From NCBI RefSeq assembly GCF_025837155.1, contig NZ_CP107549.1, positions 2,108,001 to 2,172,000 of the forward strand: a stretch of DNA of 64,000 nt, given 5' to 3'. The notes under the pieces are model-generated. The model saw nothing but the letters and a program-made list of their open reading frames with translations. It did not search any database and was not told where the DNA came from. The DNA comes from Pseudomonas sp. Z8(2022) (GTDB lineage: Bacteria; Pseudomonadota; Gammaproteobacteria; Pseudomonadales; Pseudomonadaceae). Shown in pieces: positions 23,927 to 32,218 of this stretch; within the stretch, counting starts at the first letter, position 1, and the number at the start of each line of letters is the position of its first letter. Both the position numbers and the translations under genes were made by a program.

Positions 23927-24133
23927 ATGGATATTTCGATTGAGAAATCTGATGGCAGAGAGTCTGAGCAGTGGGTCGTTAGTGCAGGTTCGTTGACCTT
24001 GTGTTTCAGGGATCAGAGGTCCGCCATGGAGTTTTCTAGCAAGCTGAAAGAACGAGTGGAGTCGCCTCATTCGCTGCCTGTGATCGAGTCAGAGGCATTT
24101 GCGCAGGTAGAAAAGCTCAGCTGCGTAAGCTGA
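23927..24133 (+). CDS. Small hypothetical protein, 68 aa
   Basis: Start ATG 23927 has GGAGG five bases before it, better than any upstream start in the frame. Polar, mixed alpha/beta: DGRESEQWVVSAGSLTLCF then SAMEFSSKLKERVE and FAQVEKLSCVS. Not recognised. It is read towards attR, the last gene inside the island, after the terminator at 23857-23884. Its strong ribosome site supports translation. Confidence 0.55.
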   Translation: MDISIEKSDGRESEQWVVSAGSLTLCFRDQRSAMEFSSKLKERVESPHSLPVIESEAFAQVEKLSCVS

Positions 24134-24146
24134 CCACACGGCTCAT

Positions 24147-24165
24147 GTGTCGAAAAAGTGTCGAA
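24147..24165. repeat. Paired GTGTCGAA repeats near attR
   Basis: GTGTCGAA at 24147-24154 and 24158-24165, 11 bases apart, identical in sequence, orientation and spacing to the pair at 10193-10211. Interpreted as integrase arm sites or a relic of a related integrase 3' end: the minus-strand frame here reads FDTFST against FDTSST at the int C-terminus. Confidence 0.5.
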
Positions 24166-24260
24166 ATCATAGAGCCTGATAGCGACGAATCGAGATGGTG
24201 AGGGTAGCGCAAAGCCCGTATTGAGCGGGTTTGGCACGGAATGACACGATACCGAAACGG

Positions 24261-24292
24261 GTTCGAATCTCTTCTTCACCGCCACTTTCGCA
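24261..24292 (+). repeat. attR: 32-bp direct repeat (tRNA-Ser 3' fragment)
   Basis: Exact copy of 10100-10131, comprising the T loop, T-arm 3' strand, acceptor 3' strand and CCA plus eight bases. There is no complete tRNA here. The bases beyond match imperfectly and lead into the native tRNA terminator. Confidence 0.92.
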
Positions 24293-24302
24293 ATACCTAA
24301 AG

Positions 24303-24334
24303 CCCCGAGAGCTGAGAAGCTCTCGGGGTTTTTT
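24303..24334 (+). terminator. Native tRNA-Ser terminator, right of attR
   Basis: Perfect stem CCCCGAGAGCT (24303-24313) / AGCTCTCGGGG (24318-24328) and six T. This is the likely original terminator of tRNA-Ser before the island entered. Confidence 0.85.
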
Positions 24335-24523
24335 GTTTCCAATTTTTATTCCTCTCTGTTGCCCTAATCGCATGCGGATGCGTACGTCCGGCTGGCGGAT
24401 TTCTTCGCAGTCGAGCTGGAGCCATTGGCAATGTCCATTGTCACTATCGAAACCACTGATTTTTGTCTGGCCAGCCGGCGGCCTAGAGTTGGCTCAACAA
24501 ATTCAGTTGATTTGGAGGTCGTC

Positions 24524-24730
24524 ATGCCCCGTATCGATGTGGTTTCCCTGGTGGGCAGCGCTGTACCTCCTCAGTTGAGGGCCAATGGTCGTATGGTCTG
24601 CTGGCTGCTGTTGATCGATGGCCAGCCCGTGGCCGGTCCCTTCGTTTCCCGCGAGGCGGCTTTGGCATGCCAAGCCGTCTGGCTACTCAGCAGTGGCATT
24701 CGCCGTGAGGGCGATTCATTGCTGGCTTGA
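24524..24730 (+). CDS. Small conserved-type protein, 68 aa
   Basis: ATG 24524 is preceded by TTGGAGGTC with GGAGG seven bases upstream; the longer frame starts in the spacer. Sequence PRIDVVSLVGSAVPPQLRANGRMVCWLLLIDGQPVAGPFVSREAALACQA looks like a compact beta/alpha protein with a solvent-exposed helix. Family not recognised. First gene right of attR, ending 40 bases before a strong terminator; it belongs to the host side. Confidence 0.6.
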   Translation: MPRIDVVSLVGSAVPPQLRANGRMVCWLLLIDGQPVAGPFVSREAALACQAVWLLSSGIRREGDSLLA

Positions 24731-24770
24731 TTCATCGTTTTACCCCGCGCCTGCTCCAGCGCTCCCCTTG

Positions 24771-24792
24771 GCCCGCCTCAGGCGGGCTTTTT
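24771..24792 (+). terminator. Intrinsic terminator before earP
   Basis: Stem GCCCGCC-TCA-GGCGGGC followed by five T. Ends the 68-aa gene and insulates earP, whose GTG is 48 bases further on. Confidence 0.85.
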
Positions 24793-24839
24793 CTTGTCTG
24801 CCGGGTAGAATGGCGAACATTTGCTAAAAGGGGCGCAGC

Positions 24840-25982
24840 GTGGCCAGGTGGGACATTTTCTGCAGCGTGGTGGACAACTACGGTGATATCGGTGTCACCT
24901 GGCGGCTGGCCCGGCAACTGGTGGCTGAGCAGGCCCACTCAGTGCGACTGTGGGTCGATGAGCTGGACGCGTTCGTGCGTTTGTGCCCTGACGCAAGCAT
25001 TGGCGCCGAGTGTCAGTACCAGGCCGGCGTAGAGGTCCGTCAGTGGCGTGAGCCGTTCCCTGTGGTTGAGCCTGCCGAGGTGGTGATCGAGGCTTTTGCC
25101 TGTCAGTTGCCGCCTTCCTATATAGAAGCAATGGCCCGCGACGGTACGAAGCCTTTGTGGCTGAACCTGGAATATCTCAGCGCCGAGGTATGGGTCGCGG
25201 GCTGTCATGGGCTGCCGTCACCGCAGCCGGGGGGCTTGCAGAAGTTCTTCTTCTTTCCCGGGTTCGTAGCGGGTACGGGGGGATTGTTACGCGAGGCCGA
25301 TTTGCTAACGCGACGACGCGCCTTTCAGGGCGATATGTCGGCGCAGCAGGCATTTCTGCGTTCGCTGGGCGTGACGCGTCAGGCTGGTGCGCGGCTGATT
25401 TCCTTGTTCGCTTACGAGAATCCTGCGCTGGCAGGCTGGCTGGATGCGCTGGTGGCTGACTCGCAGCCCACTCAGCTGCTGGTGCCTCAAGGCAAGGTCC
25501 TCGGCGATCTGCAGCGCTGGTTCGGTGAGACGCAACTGGCGCCAGGTGATCAGCGTCATCGCGGCAATCTGCAGATCCACGTTCTGCCTTTCGTCGCTCA
25601 GGACGATTATGACCGCCTGTTGTGGTGTTGCGATCTCAATGCCGTGCGCGGCGAGGATTCCTTCATTCGCGCGCAGTGGGCGGGGAGGCCGTTGCTCTGG
25701 CACATCTATCCGCAGGAAGAAGGGGCGCACTGGGACAAGCTCGAAGCTTTTCTTGCGCTCTATAGCCCTGAGCTGCCGCCGGAAATTTCGGCCGCGCATG
25801 CCGCCTTGTGGCGCGCGTGGAATGCGGGGAGGGAAATGGAGCAGGCCTGGTCTGACCTGCAAAGCGCATGGCCGACACTGCAGCGACATGCCGAGCGCTG
25901 GTGCGATATACAGGCCGATCGGCCGGACCTTGCCACAGCGCTGGAACAGTTTTATCTAAATTGGCTATCATACGCGGCCTAG
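24840..25982 (+). CDS. earP: EF-P arginine rhamnosyltransferase
   Basis: 380 residues from GTG 24840 with AAAGGGG eight bases upstream. Family features: [25 protein letters not shown] at the N-terminus, the EAFACQLPP stretch near 85, and the C-terminal [35 protein letters not shown], which holds the conserved Asp/Glu and nucleotide-sugar-binding residues. It transfers rhamnose from dTDP-rhamnose to Arg32 of EF-P. The next gene is efp, 34 bases on, the usual pairing. In many Pseudomonas the tRNA-Ser precedes this gene pair, which explains the island's site. Confidence 0.95.
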   Translation: MARWDIFCSVVDNYGDIGVTWRLARQLVAEQAHSVRLWVDELDAFVRLCPDASIGAECQYQAGVEVRQWREPFPVVEPAEVVIEAFACQLPPSYIEAMARDGTKPLWLNLEYLSAEVWVAGCHGLPSPQPGGLQKFFFFPGFVAGTGGLLREADLLTRRRAFQGDMSAQQAFLRSLGVTRQAGARLISLFAYENPALAGWLDALVADSQPTQLLVPQGKVLGDLQRWFGETQLAPGDQRHRGNLQIHVLPFVAQDDYDRLLWCCDLNAVRGEDSFIRAQWAGRPLLWHIYPQEEGAHWDKLEAFLALYSPELPPEISAAHAALWRAWNAGREMEQAWSDLQSAWPTLQRHAERWCDIQADRPDLATALEQFYLNWLSYAA

Positions 25983-26016
25983 ATTTCTGTACCTCCCGCA
26001 TATTTCGGATATCCGC

Positions 26017-26592
26017 ATGAAAACTGCACAAGAAATGAGAGTCAACAGCGTGGCCCTGATCGACGGCCAGCCGTGGCTGATTCAGAAGGCCGAGTTCACC
26101 AAGTCCGGTCGTAACAGCGCCATCGTCAAGATGAAGCTGAAGAACCTGCTCAACGGCTCCAAGACCGAGACCGTCTACAAAGCCGACGACAAGATGGAGC
26201 CGGTGATTCTCGAGCGCAAGGAAGTGACCCTGTCCTACATCAGCGGTGACGACTATGTGTTCATGGATCCGGAGTACAACTCCTACGAGCTGCGCGCCGA
26301 AGACCTGGAAAGCGTTCTGCCGTTCATCGAAGAAGGCATGACCGACGTCTGCGAAGCCGTGTTCTTCGAAGGCAAAGTGATCTCCGTTGACCTGCCGACC
26401 ACCATCGTGCGTCAGGTTGTCTACACCGAGAACGCTGCTCGTGGTGACACTTCCGGCAAGGTGATGAAGCCTGCCAAGCTGCGCAACGGTACCGAGATCA
26501 AGGTTGCCGAGTTCGTCGACATCGACGACTGGATCGAGATCGACACCCGTGACGGTTCCTACAAGGGCCGCACCCAGGCGCCGCAAGCCTGA
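26017..26592 (+). CDS. efp: Elongation factor P
   Basis: 191 residues, near family length. Residue Arg32 (KSGRNSA) sits at the tip of the first KOW-like domain, the site modified by EarP, and replaces the Lys used in organisms with EpmA. Domain II ([12 protein letters not shown], then [17 protein letters not shown]) and domain III ([20 protein letters not shown]) are intact. EF-P relieves ribosome stalling at consecutive prolines in the cytoplasm. It follows earP and ends just before an intrinsic terminator. Confidence 0.98.
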   Translation: MKTAQEMRVNSVALIDGQPWLIQKAEFTKSGRNSAIVKMKLKNLLNGSKTETVYKADDKMEPVILERKEVTLSYISGDDYVFMDPEYNSYELRAEDLESVLPFIEEGMTDVCEAVFFEGKVISVDLPTTIVRQVVYTENAARGDTSGKVMKPAKLRNGTEIKVAEFVDIDDWIEIDTRDGSYKGRTQAPQA

Positions 26593-26610
26593 GCTTGAGC
26601 GTCATGAAGA

Positions 26611-26635
26611 ACCCGGCCTCGCGCCGGGTTTTTTG
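26611..26635 (+). terminator. efp terminator
   Basis: Stem ACCCGGC-CTCGC-GCCGGGT and a run of six T, 18 bases after the efp stop. Confidence 0.88.
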
Positions 26636-26662
26636 TGCCCGTTTTTCAGCTTCATCCCGGAT

Positions 26663-27625
26663 TTACTGCTGTGGGGCCGCGAGGTTCGCCTGAAGCGCCT
26701 GATCCCAGGGTGGCGGGAAACCGAAACGCTGCTTGAGAAAGCTCAGCAGCAGGCGTGTACGTGGGCTGGCTTCGCGCTCCAGGCGTAGGGCGTAGATGTT
26801 CACCGGCTCGGCCGCCGGAAGGCCATGTTCGCAGAACAGCGGAATCAGCTCTCCACGTTGCAGGTGCTCGCTGCTCATCCAGGTCGGCAGGTGAGCCACG
26901 CCCAGACCGGCGAGGGCGCTGAACAGCAGGGTTTCGGCGTTGTTGCTGGTCTGGCGCAGACGTTTGGGTTTGCACAGCTGCAGCTTGCCATCGACTTCGA
27001 AACGCCAGGCATAGGGTGGTGCGAGGCTGTCCCAGTCGAGGCCGTCGTGTTGCTCCAGCTCCAGCGGGCTTCGCGGAATACCGCGCCGGCGCAGGTAGTC
27101 GGGGCTGGCGCAGACGATACGAGTCATCGAGGCCAATGGTGTTGCGACCAATCGGCTGTCGGGCAACGGGCCGATGCGCACGACGATATCCACTTCGCCC
27201 AGGTGCTCGCCTTGCAGGTCGATGAAGCTGTCGATCAGACGCAGTTGTACGTCGAGACCGGGATTGGCGCGCAGGAAGTCGGCAATCGCCGGGGCAAGAT
27301 GACGACGGCCGAAGGGCGAGGGCGCGTCGATGCGGATCAGACCTTCCGGTGCGCTGCTCAGCGACACCGCCTCGGCCCGCGCCAGGTGTAGCTCGGCGAG
27401 AATGCGCCGGGCTCGCTCGGCGAAGGCCAGACCTGCAGGAGTGACACGTACTGCGTGGGTGGTTCGGCTGAACAGGCTGCTGCCCATGGCGCGTTCCAGC
27501 GCGTCTATGCGCCGGGCCACCGCCGAAGGCGTGAGGGGATGGCGTCTTGCAGCGGCAGAGAAGCTGCCGGTTTCCAGCACGTCGAGGAAGAGTTCCAGCT
27601 GGTCGGTCAGGGCATCGGGATTCAT
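26663..27625 (-). CDS. LysR-family transcriptional regulator
   Basis: 320 residues from ATG 27625, the usual first residue of LysR proteins relative to the HTH; a longer frame to 27658 is possible, neither has a strong ribosome site. HTH: ELFLDVLETGSFSAAARRHPLTPSAVARRIDALE, with the SAVARRI recognition helix. The C-terminal co-inducer domain follows from about residue 90 (GLIRIDAPSPFGRRHL, VDIVVRIGPL). Convergent with efp across a terminator and divergent from the TauE/SafE gene 100 bases away, so it may control that permease. Confidence 0.88.
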   Translation of the reverse strand: MNPDALTDQLELFLDVLETGSFSAAARRHPLTPSAVARRIDALERAMGSSLFSRTTHAVRVTPAGLAFAERARRILAELHLARAEAVSLSSAPEGLIRIDAPSPFGRRHLAPAIADFLRANPGLDVQLRLIDSFIDLQGEHLGEVDIVVRIGPLPDSRLVATPLASMTRIVCASPDYLRRRGIPRSPLELEQHDGLDWDSLAPPYAWRFEVDGKLQLCKPKRLRQTSNNAETLLFSALAGLGVAHLPTWMSSEHLQRGELIPLFCEHGLPAAEPVNIYALRLEREASPRTRLLLSFLKQRFGFPPPWDQALQANLAAPQQ

Positions 27626-27725
27626 GAGAGTTTGCTTATGCGGAATCAGCAAAGCCATTTTGCGCTGTTGTGCGTTTCCGCGCTAGCCAGCACTCAGTAA
27701 CATGCGCGCACTGTTCGGAGGTGCC

Positions 27726-28493
27726 ATGAATCTGTTCGACCTGTTGCTGAATCTGTTGCTGGGGCTGGGCCTCGGAACGCTGGGTGGCCTCTTCGGGATC
27801 GGCGGCGGTCTGATCGCCATTCCGGTGCTGGGTATCGTTTTCGGGTTGGATCAGCAATTGGCGCAGGGGACCGCGTTGGTCATGGTGGTGCCGAACGTGA
27901 TGTTGGCTATCTGGCGCTACCACCAGAGAAACCGCATCGATCTTCGGCATGCCCTGCTTCTGGGTGTCACCAGTTTCTTCTGCGCGTGGCTGGCTTCGCT
28001 GTATGCCGTGGAGTTGGACTCGCGCACCATGCGCTGGGCGTTCGTCGGTTTTCTGTTGGCGCTGGCGGCCTACAATCTGTTGCGCATGCTGATGGCTCAG
28101 GCGCCTGTCAGCGGCGAACTGCGTCACCACTGGGGCTGGTTTGGCGTACTGGGCGGGGTTTCAGGTGCCATGGGTGGTCTGTTCGGTGTCGGAGGCGCGG
28201 TGGTGGCCACGCCGGTGCTCACCAGTGTGTTCGGCACTACCCAGGTGGTGGCGCAGGGGCTGTCGCTGTCACTGGCGTTGCCCAGCACGGGGGTGACACT
28301 GCTGACTTATGCGTTGCACCAGCACGTCAACTGGTGGATGGGCATTCCGCTGACCGTCGGAGGCCTGCTCAGCATCAGTTGGGGCGTGCGCCTGGCCCAT
28401 TCGCTGCCTGAACGCCTGCTACGCAGTATGTTCTGCGGCTTTTTGCTGCTCTGTGCGCTGCTGCTCGCACTGGAGTCGAGCGGCGGCCTATAG
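27726..28493 (+). CDS. TauE/SafE-family sulfite/organosulfur permease
   Basis: 255 residues from ATG 27726, with GGAGG just before it; eight upstream codons were dropped. Seven or eight membrane helices with the family repeats LGTLGGLFGIGGGLIAIPVLG near 20 and the copy GVSGAMGGLFGVGGAVVATPVL near 160, both GxGGG anion-path motifs. The family exports or imports sulfite, sulfoacetate or related anions. Divergent from a LysR regulator and overlapping the next LysR gene at the 3' end by six bases. Confidence 0.86.
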   Translation: MNLFDLLLNLLLGLGLGTLGGLFGIGGGLIAIPVLGIVFGLDQQLAQGTALVMVVPNVMLAIWRYHQRNRIDLRHALLLGVTSFFCAWLASLYAVELDSRTMRWAFVGFLLALAAYNLLRMLMAQAPVSGELRHHWGWFGVLGGVSGAMGGLFGVGGAVVATPVLTSVFGTTQVVAQGLSLSLALPSTGVTLLTYALHQHVNWWMGIPLTVGGLLSISWGVRLAHSLPERLLRSMFCGFLLLCALLLALESSGGL

Positions 28494-29342
28494 GCGGAAA
28501 CCTTCGACGATGTGATCGGCCAGGCATTCGGTGACGGGTGACTGGCTGCCCTCGTTGCGCAACAGGACGATGCTGGTCAACGGTAGCAAGGGCAGACCTT
28601 CAGCTTCGCCGAGGATGCGCAAATCCGGGGTGATCAGACTTTGCAGTTGCGCGGTGACGGCCAGACCGGCGCGCACCACGGCGAAGAGCGCCGACAGGCT
28701 GGGGCTGGTGTAGGCGATGCGGTAGGGCCGGCCAATGGCGTCCAGCGCGTTGCAGGCCCACTCGCGGCAGAAACAGTCGGCATTGAACATGGCCAGCGGC
28801 ATCGGGTTCTGTTCATGCGGGGCAAAACCCTGGGCGACGGCCCAGGCGAAGCGTTCCTGGCGCAGCAGTTGGCCGATCTCCTTGCCGGGCTGGCGGGTGA
28901 CGATGGTCAGGTCGAGATCCTGGCGCAGCAGCAACTGACCGGAAGGCTCGCAATGCACCTCCACCTGCACCAGCGGGTAGGCCTGGGCGAAGCGCGAGAG
29001 AATCTCCGGCAGAAAGCGCATCACGTAGTCGTCCGGCGTGCCGATGCGCACGGCACCGACCATATGCGGTTCGCGCAGGGTGTTGAGCACTTCGCCGTGC
29101 AGCTTGAGGATGCGCCGGGCATAGCCCAGCAGCACCTGGCCCTCTGGCGTCAGCCGCACCTGGCGGCCGTCGCGTTCGAATAGCTGGCGCTGTACCACGT
29201 CATCTTCCAGGCGCTTCATCTGCATGCTTATGGCCGACTGGGTGCGATTGACCGTCTCCGCAGCGCGGGTGAAACCGCCGGTGTCGGCGATGGCAACAAA
29301 GCTGCGCAGCAGTTCGGTATCGATACTGGCGTGGTAGGCCAT
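28488..29342 (-). CDS. LysR-family transcriptional regulator
   Basis: 284 residues. HTH: LLRSFVAIADTGGFTRAAETVNRTQSAISMQMKRLED, then FERDGRQVRLTPEGQVLLGYARRIL. The ligand domain opens with VRIGTPDDYVMRFLPEIL and includes LDLTIVTRQPGKEIGQLL. Divergent from a DUF1127 gene with 97 bases between, a common pairing in which the LysR protein controls the neighbour. The exact effector is unknown. Confidence 0.88.
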   Translation of the reverse strand: MAYHASIDTELLRSFVAIADTGGFTRAAETVNRTQSAISMQMKRLEDDVVQRQLFERDGRQVRLTPEGQVLLGYARRILKLHGEVLNTLREPHMVGAVRIGTPDDYVMRFLPEILSRFAQAYPLVQVEVHCEPSGQLLLRQDLDLTIVTRQPGKEIGQLLRQERFAWAVAQGFAPHEQNPMPLAMFNADCFCREWACNALDAIGRPYRIAYTSPSLSALFAVVRAGLAVTAQLQSLITPDLRILGEAEGLPLLPLTSIVLLRNEGSQSPVTECLADHIVEGFRL

Positions 29343-29439
29343 TCATCAATCCTCAAGATGGATTGCATAAGAAACATTCGTTGGATTGATCTTAAGCCTG
29401 GACTGAGACTGACGCCAACCCCACAGGGAGGGCGAAAAG

Positions 29440-29664
29440 ATGAAAGGTCAGAAAGGTTACGCGCTGGCTAATGCCATCCACTTCGAACGTCTGCCGTCAT
29501 TGGCTGGACTTTGGCGTATGCTGCGGCGCTGGCGCCAGCTGGCTCGTGAGCGGCAGCAGTTGGCGCGGCTGGATGACATGGCACTGAAGGATCTGGGATT
29601 GTCCCGGGCCGATGTGTTGCAGGAAGCGGAACGGCCGTTCTGGGATGACCCGCTGCGAAAGTGA
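29440..29664 (+). CDS. DUF1127 small protein
   Basis: 74 residues with the DUF1127 core WRQLARERQQLARLDDMALKDLGLSRADVLQEAERPF, the typical LxxLxxxxLxDxGLxR motif. DUF1127 proteins are short, often induced by stress or small-molecule cues; some bind RNA or RNA-processing partners. A GGGAGGG site lies 12 bases upstream. Divergent from the LysR gene, convenient for its control, and followed by the EamA gene 23 bases on. Confidence 0.87.
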   Translation: MKGQKGYALANAIHFERLPSLAGLWRMLRRWRQLARERQQLARLDDMALKDLGLSRADVLQEAERPFWDDPLRK

Positions 29665-29687
29665 GTGGCAACGACTGGAGTTTTTGA

Positions 29688-30632
29688 ATGACCGCGGTAC
29701 GCAAGGGCGCCGATTTTTTTCTGTTCCAGCTGATGCTGTTGTTGTGCGCCATCTGGGGTAGCCAGCAGGTGGCGATCAAGCTGGCGGCCGACGATATCGC
29801 GCCGATGCTGCAGGTAGCCCTGCGTTCCGGCATCGCCGCGCTGCTGGTCGGCCTGCTGTTGGCGTGGCAACGCGGCTGGCGCGAATGGCTGGGCTGTACC
29901 TGGCTGGCCGGTGTGTTGGCGGGCGTGCTGTTCGCACTGGAGTTTTTCTTCATTGCGCTGGGTCTGCGCCATACCACGGCTTCACACATGGCGGTGTTTC
30001 TTTATACAGCGCCGATCTTCTCGGCGCTGGGGCTGCACCTGATGCTGCCCAGCGAGCGTCTGCGCCGCCTGCAATGGTTGGGTATTGCGCTGTGTTTCGG
30101 CGGCGTGGTGATGGCTTTCGGCGTGGGCGGTAACTGGGCCCAGATTGATGCCGGCATGCTGCTTGGCGATGCGCTGGGGCTGTGCGCAGGTATGGCCTGG
30201 GGCATGACAACAGTGGTGGTACGTGGCTCGCGTCTGTCGGAAGCGCCGGCCGGGCTGACGCTGTTCTATCAGCTGGCAGTGGCCTTCTTGCTACTGCTCG
30301 GCTACGCGCTGGTGGTGGTCGATCTCGGCCAACTGCGTTGGACTCCGCTCGCCATCGCCAGCATTCTGCTGCAGGGCGTGGTGGTGTCGTTCTTCACCTA
30401 CCTGGTGTGGTTCTGGCTTTTGCGCCGTTATCTGGCGTCGAACATGGCGGTGTTCTCGTTCATGACGCCGCTGTTCGGGGTGACCTTCGGCGTGCTGGTG
30501 CTGGACGAGCCGCTGACGCTGAACTTCGTCATCGGGGCCGTGCTGGTGCTGTCGGGTATCGCCCTGGTCAGCAGCGAGGCCTGGCTGCGTCGGCGCCTGG
30601 CAGGCTGGCGTGGCATAGCGCAGCAGCCCTGA
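29688..30632 (+). CDS. EamA-family (DMT) transporter
   Basis: 314 residues with ten predicted helices in two repeats: AIWGSQQVAIKLAADDIAPMLQVALRSG at the start and MAWGMTTVVVRGSRLS in the second half, the EamA domain hallmarks. Such proteins export or import amino acids, nucleosides or other metabolites; substrate unknown. It follows the DUF1127 gene on the same strand and could be its co-transcribed target. C-terminus ends near the DUF3291 gene. Confidence 0.83.
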   Translation: MTAVRKGADFFLFQLMLLLCAIWGSQQVAIKLAADDIAPMLQVALRSGIAALLVGLLLAWQRGWREWLGCTWLAGVLAGVLFALEFFFIALGLRHTTASHMAVFLYTAPIFSALGLHLMLPSERLRRLQWLGIALCFGGVVMAFGVGGNWAQIDAGMLLGDALGLCAGMAWGMTTVVVRGSRLSEAPAGLTLFYQLAVAFLLLLGYALVVVDLGQLRWTPLAIASILLQGVVVSFFTYLVWFWLLRRYLASNMAVFSFMTPLFGVTFGVLVLDEPLTLNFVIGAVLVLSGIALVSSEAWLRRRLAGWRGIAQQP

Positions 30633-30660
30633 TCTTTTCGTTTGCACGGAGGCTGAACAG

Positions 30661-30897
30661 TTGTCCGTATATCACCTGGCCCAGCTGAACATTGCCTGGA
30701 TGAAGGCGCCACTAGCGTCGCCGCAGATGGCTGATTTCGTCGCCAACCTTGAGCGCATCAATGCCCTAGCCGAGGACTCGCCCGTTTACATCTGGCGTTT
30801 GCAGGACGAAGCGGCCGAGCGCCTGGCCCATCTACGCGAGCACGGTGCCACGGAGCATGCATTTACCTTTCGCCATGCGTTTGCGGCGCCGGCCTGA
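30661..30897 (+). pseudogene. DUF3291-type protein with internal deletion
   Basis: 78 codons from TTG 30661 (GGAGG nine bases before). The N-terminus YHLAQLNIAWMKAPLASPQMADFVANLERINALAEDSPVYIWRLQ (pieces, residues 4-48) and the end AERLAHLREHGATEHAFTFRHAF match the two ends of DUF3291 proteins, which run to about 150 residues. The middle, where the family has its VNMSVW and RRREWF segments, is missing and the frame is kept. So this is probably an in-frame internal deletion, broken or shortened. Confidence 0.6.
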
Positions 30898-30911
30898 TAG
30901 GCTGAGTCGCC

Positions 30912-32105
30912 ATGACCGACTCTCTTTCCCTCGCCGAAGCTCGCCGCCTGGCCCTGGCGGCTCAGGGCTTTGGCCGAACCCCGCGCGGGGCCGTTGCCCA
31001 CAAGCACTTGCAGGCGCAGATCGAACGTCTCGGCGTTTTGCAGATCGATTCGGTCAACGCCCTGGTGCGAGCGCATTATCTTCCGGCGTTTTCCCGGCTC
31101 GGTCATTACCAGGCCGAGCATCTCGACGAACTGGCCTGGAGCCGCGGGCGGCGCCGTCGTCTGTTCGAATACTGGGGGCACGAAGCCTCGTTGTTGCCGC
31201 TGGAGCTATACCCGCTACTGCGCTGGCGCATGCGTAGGGCCGCCGACGGCCTGGGCATCTACCGGCAACTGGCGAAGTTCGGTGTGGAGCGGCGCGACGT
31301 GATCGAGTCCGTGTTGCAGGCCGTGCGTGAGCGCGGCGCGTTAGGTGCCGGTAGCCTCAGCAGCCGCACCGAGAAGGCCGGCCCCTGGTGGGACTGGAGC
31401 GCTGAAAAGATGGCGCTGGAATGGCTGTTCGCCGCAGGTGAGGTGACGGTGGCTGGGCGGCGGGGCTTCGAGCGTTTGTACGATTTGCCGGAGCGGGTGA
31501 TACCGGCGGCGATGCTCAACCAGGCCGAACCGGATGAAGACGAGGCGCAGAGGCGCCTGTTGCTGCGCTCGGCTGATGCCCTGGGCGTGGCGACCGAGAA
31601 AGACCTGCGCGACTACTACCGGCTCGATGCCGGTGACAGCAAGCGACGTATCGCCGAACTGGTGGAGGCCGGCGAGTTGCACGCGGTTAGGGTGCAGGGC
31701 TGGCGGCAACCTGCGTACTGCCGGGGCGAGTCGCGCATTCCGCGACGAGTGCGCCATAGCGCATTGTTGTCGCCCTTCGACTCGCTGATCTGGGAGCGCG
31801 ACCGTACACAGCGGTTGTTCGACTTCCGCTATCGCCTGGAAATCTATACCCCGCAGGCCAAGCGTGTGTATGGCTACTACGTGCTGCCATTTCTGCATCA
31901 TGAACGCCTGCTGGCGCGGGTGGACCTGCGTAGCGAGCGAGCAGCCGAACGCCTGGCGGTACATGCGGTGCATCTGGAGGATGCGCCGTTGAGCGAGGAA
32001 GCGTGCCTGGCGCTGGGGGATTCACTGCGTGCGCTGGCGCACTGGCTGGGGCTGGACGAGGTGTGGCTGGCGCCGAGCGTCAGCCTGCGCGGACTAGTGG
32101 GCTAG
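30912..32105 (+). CDS. YcaQ-type winged-helix DNA glycosylase-like protein
   Basis: 397 residues, the size of the PF06224 (HTH_42) family. Conserved segments: IERLGVLQIDSVNALVRAHYLPAFSRLG near 40, YWGHEASLLPLELYP near 90, LLSPFDSLIWERDRTQRLFDF near 288 and YTPQAKRVYGYYVLPFL near 315. Family members such as E. coli YcaQ unhook interstrand cross-links by cleaving N-alkyl bonds. The QIDSVN segment corresponds to the functionally important Gln region. It follows the DUF3291 remnant by 14 bases on the same strand. Confidence 0.83.
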   Translation: MTDSLSLAEARRLALAAQGFGRTPRGAVAHKHLQAQIERLGVLQIDSVNALVRAHYLPAFSRLGHYQAEHLDELAWSRGRRRRLFEYWGHEASLLPLELYPLLRWRMRRAADGLGIYRQLAKFGVERRDVIESVLQAVRERGALGAGSLSSRTEKAGPWWDWSAEKMALEWLFAAGEVTVAGRRGFERLYDLPERVIPAAMLNQAEPDEDEAQRRLLLRSADALGVATEKDLRDYYRLDAGDSKRRIAELVEAGELHAVRVQGWRQPAYCRGESRIPRRVRHSALLSPFDSLIWERDRTQRLFDFRYRLEIYTPQAKRVYGYYVLPFLHHERLLARVDLRSERAAERLAVHAVHLEDAPLSEEACLALGDSLRALAHWLGLDEVWLAPSVSLRGLVG

Positions 32106-32218
32106 CCGCCATTCACAACTTCAATTCATCGAGGCGCCGGATGTTCGGCCTCGTCTGGCAGGTGTAGTACAGCGGTGAGCCGCTGGGAAAGGGGCCGCGT
32201 TGCAGCCCCTCGAGGCGC

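Larger units (their letters stand above)
10100..24292. mobile_element. Integrated filamentous phage (inovirus) island with accessory cargo
   Basis: About 14.2 kb between two 32-bp direct repeats in tRNA-Ser(GGA). The left two thirds (10.1-18.5 kb) hold an inovirus core: tyrosine integrase, replication protein, Zot/pI ATPase, pVI-like and adsorption proteins, coat proteins, ssDNA-binding protein and regulators. No secretin (pIV) gene is present, as in Pf-type phages that use a host secretin. The right third (18.5-24.1 kb) is cargo, visibly AT-rich between 18.1 and 21.9 kb. It may be a composite: genes from 22.5 to 24.1 kb look more host-like in base use. Confidence 0.88.

Noticed and set aside
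24261..24292. A second tRNA-Ser at attR
   Set aside because: Only the 3' part of the tRNA is there; no anticodon arm or 5' acceptor strand precedes it.
24067..24342. Minus-strand ORF of 91 codons spanning attR
   Set aside because: It crosses the attachment repeat and the tRNA fragment; no ribosome site and no homology seen.
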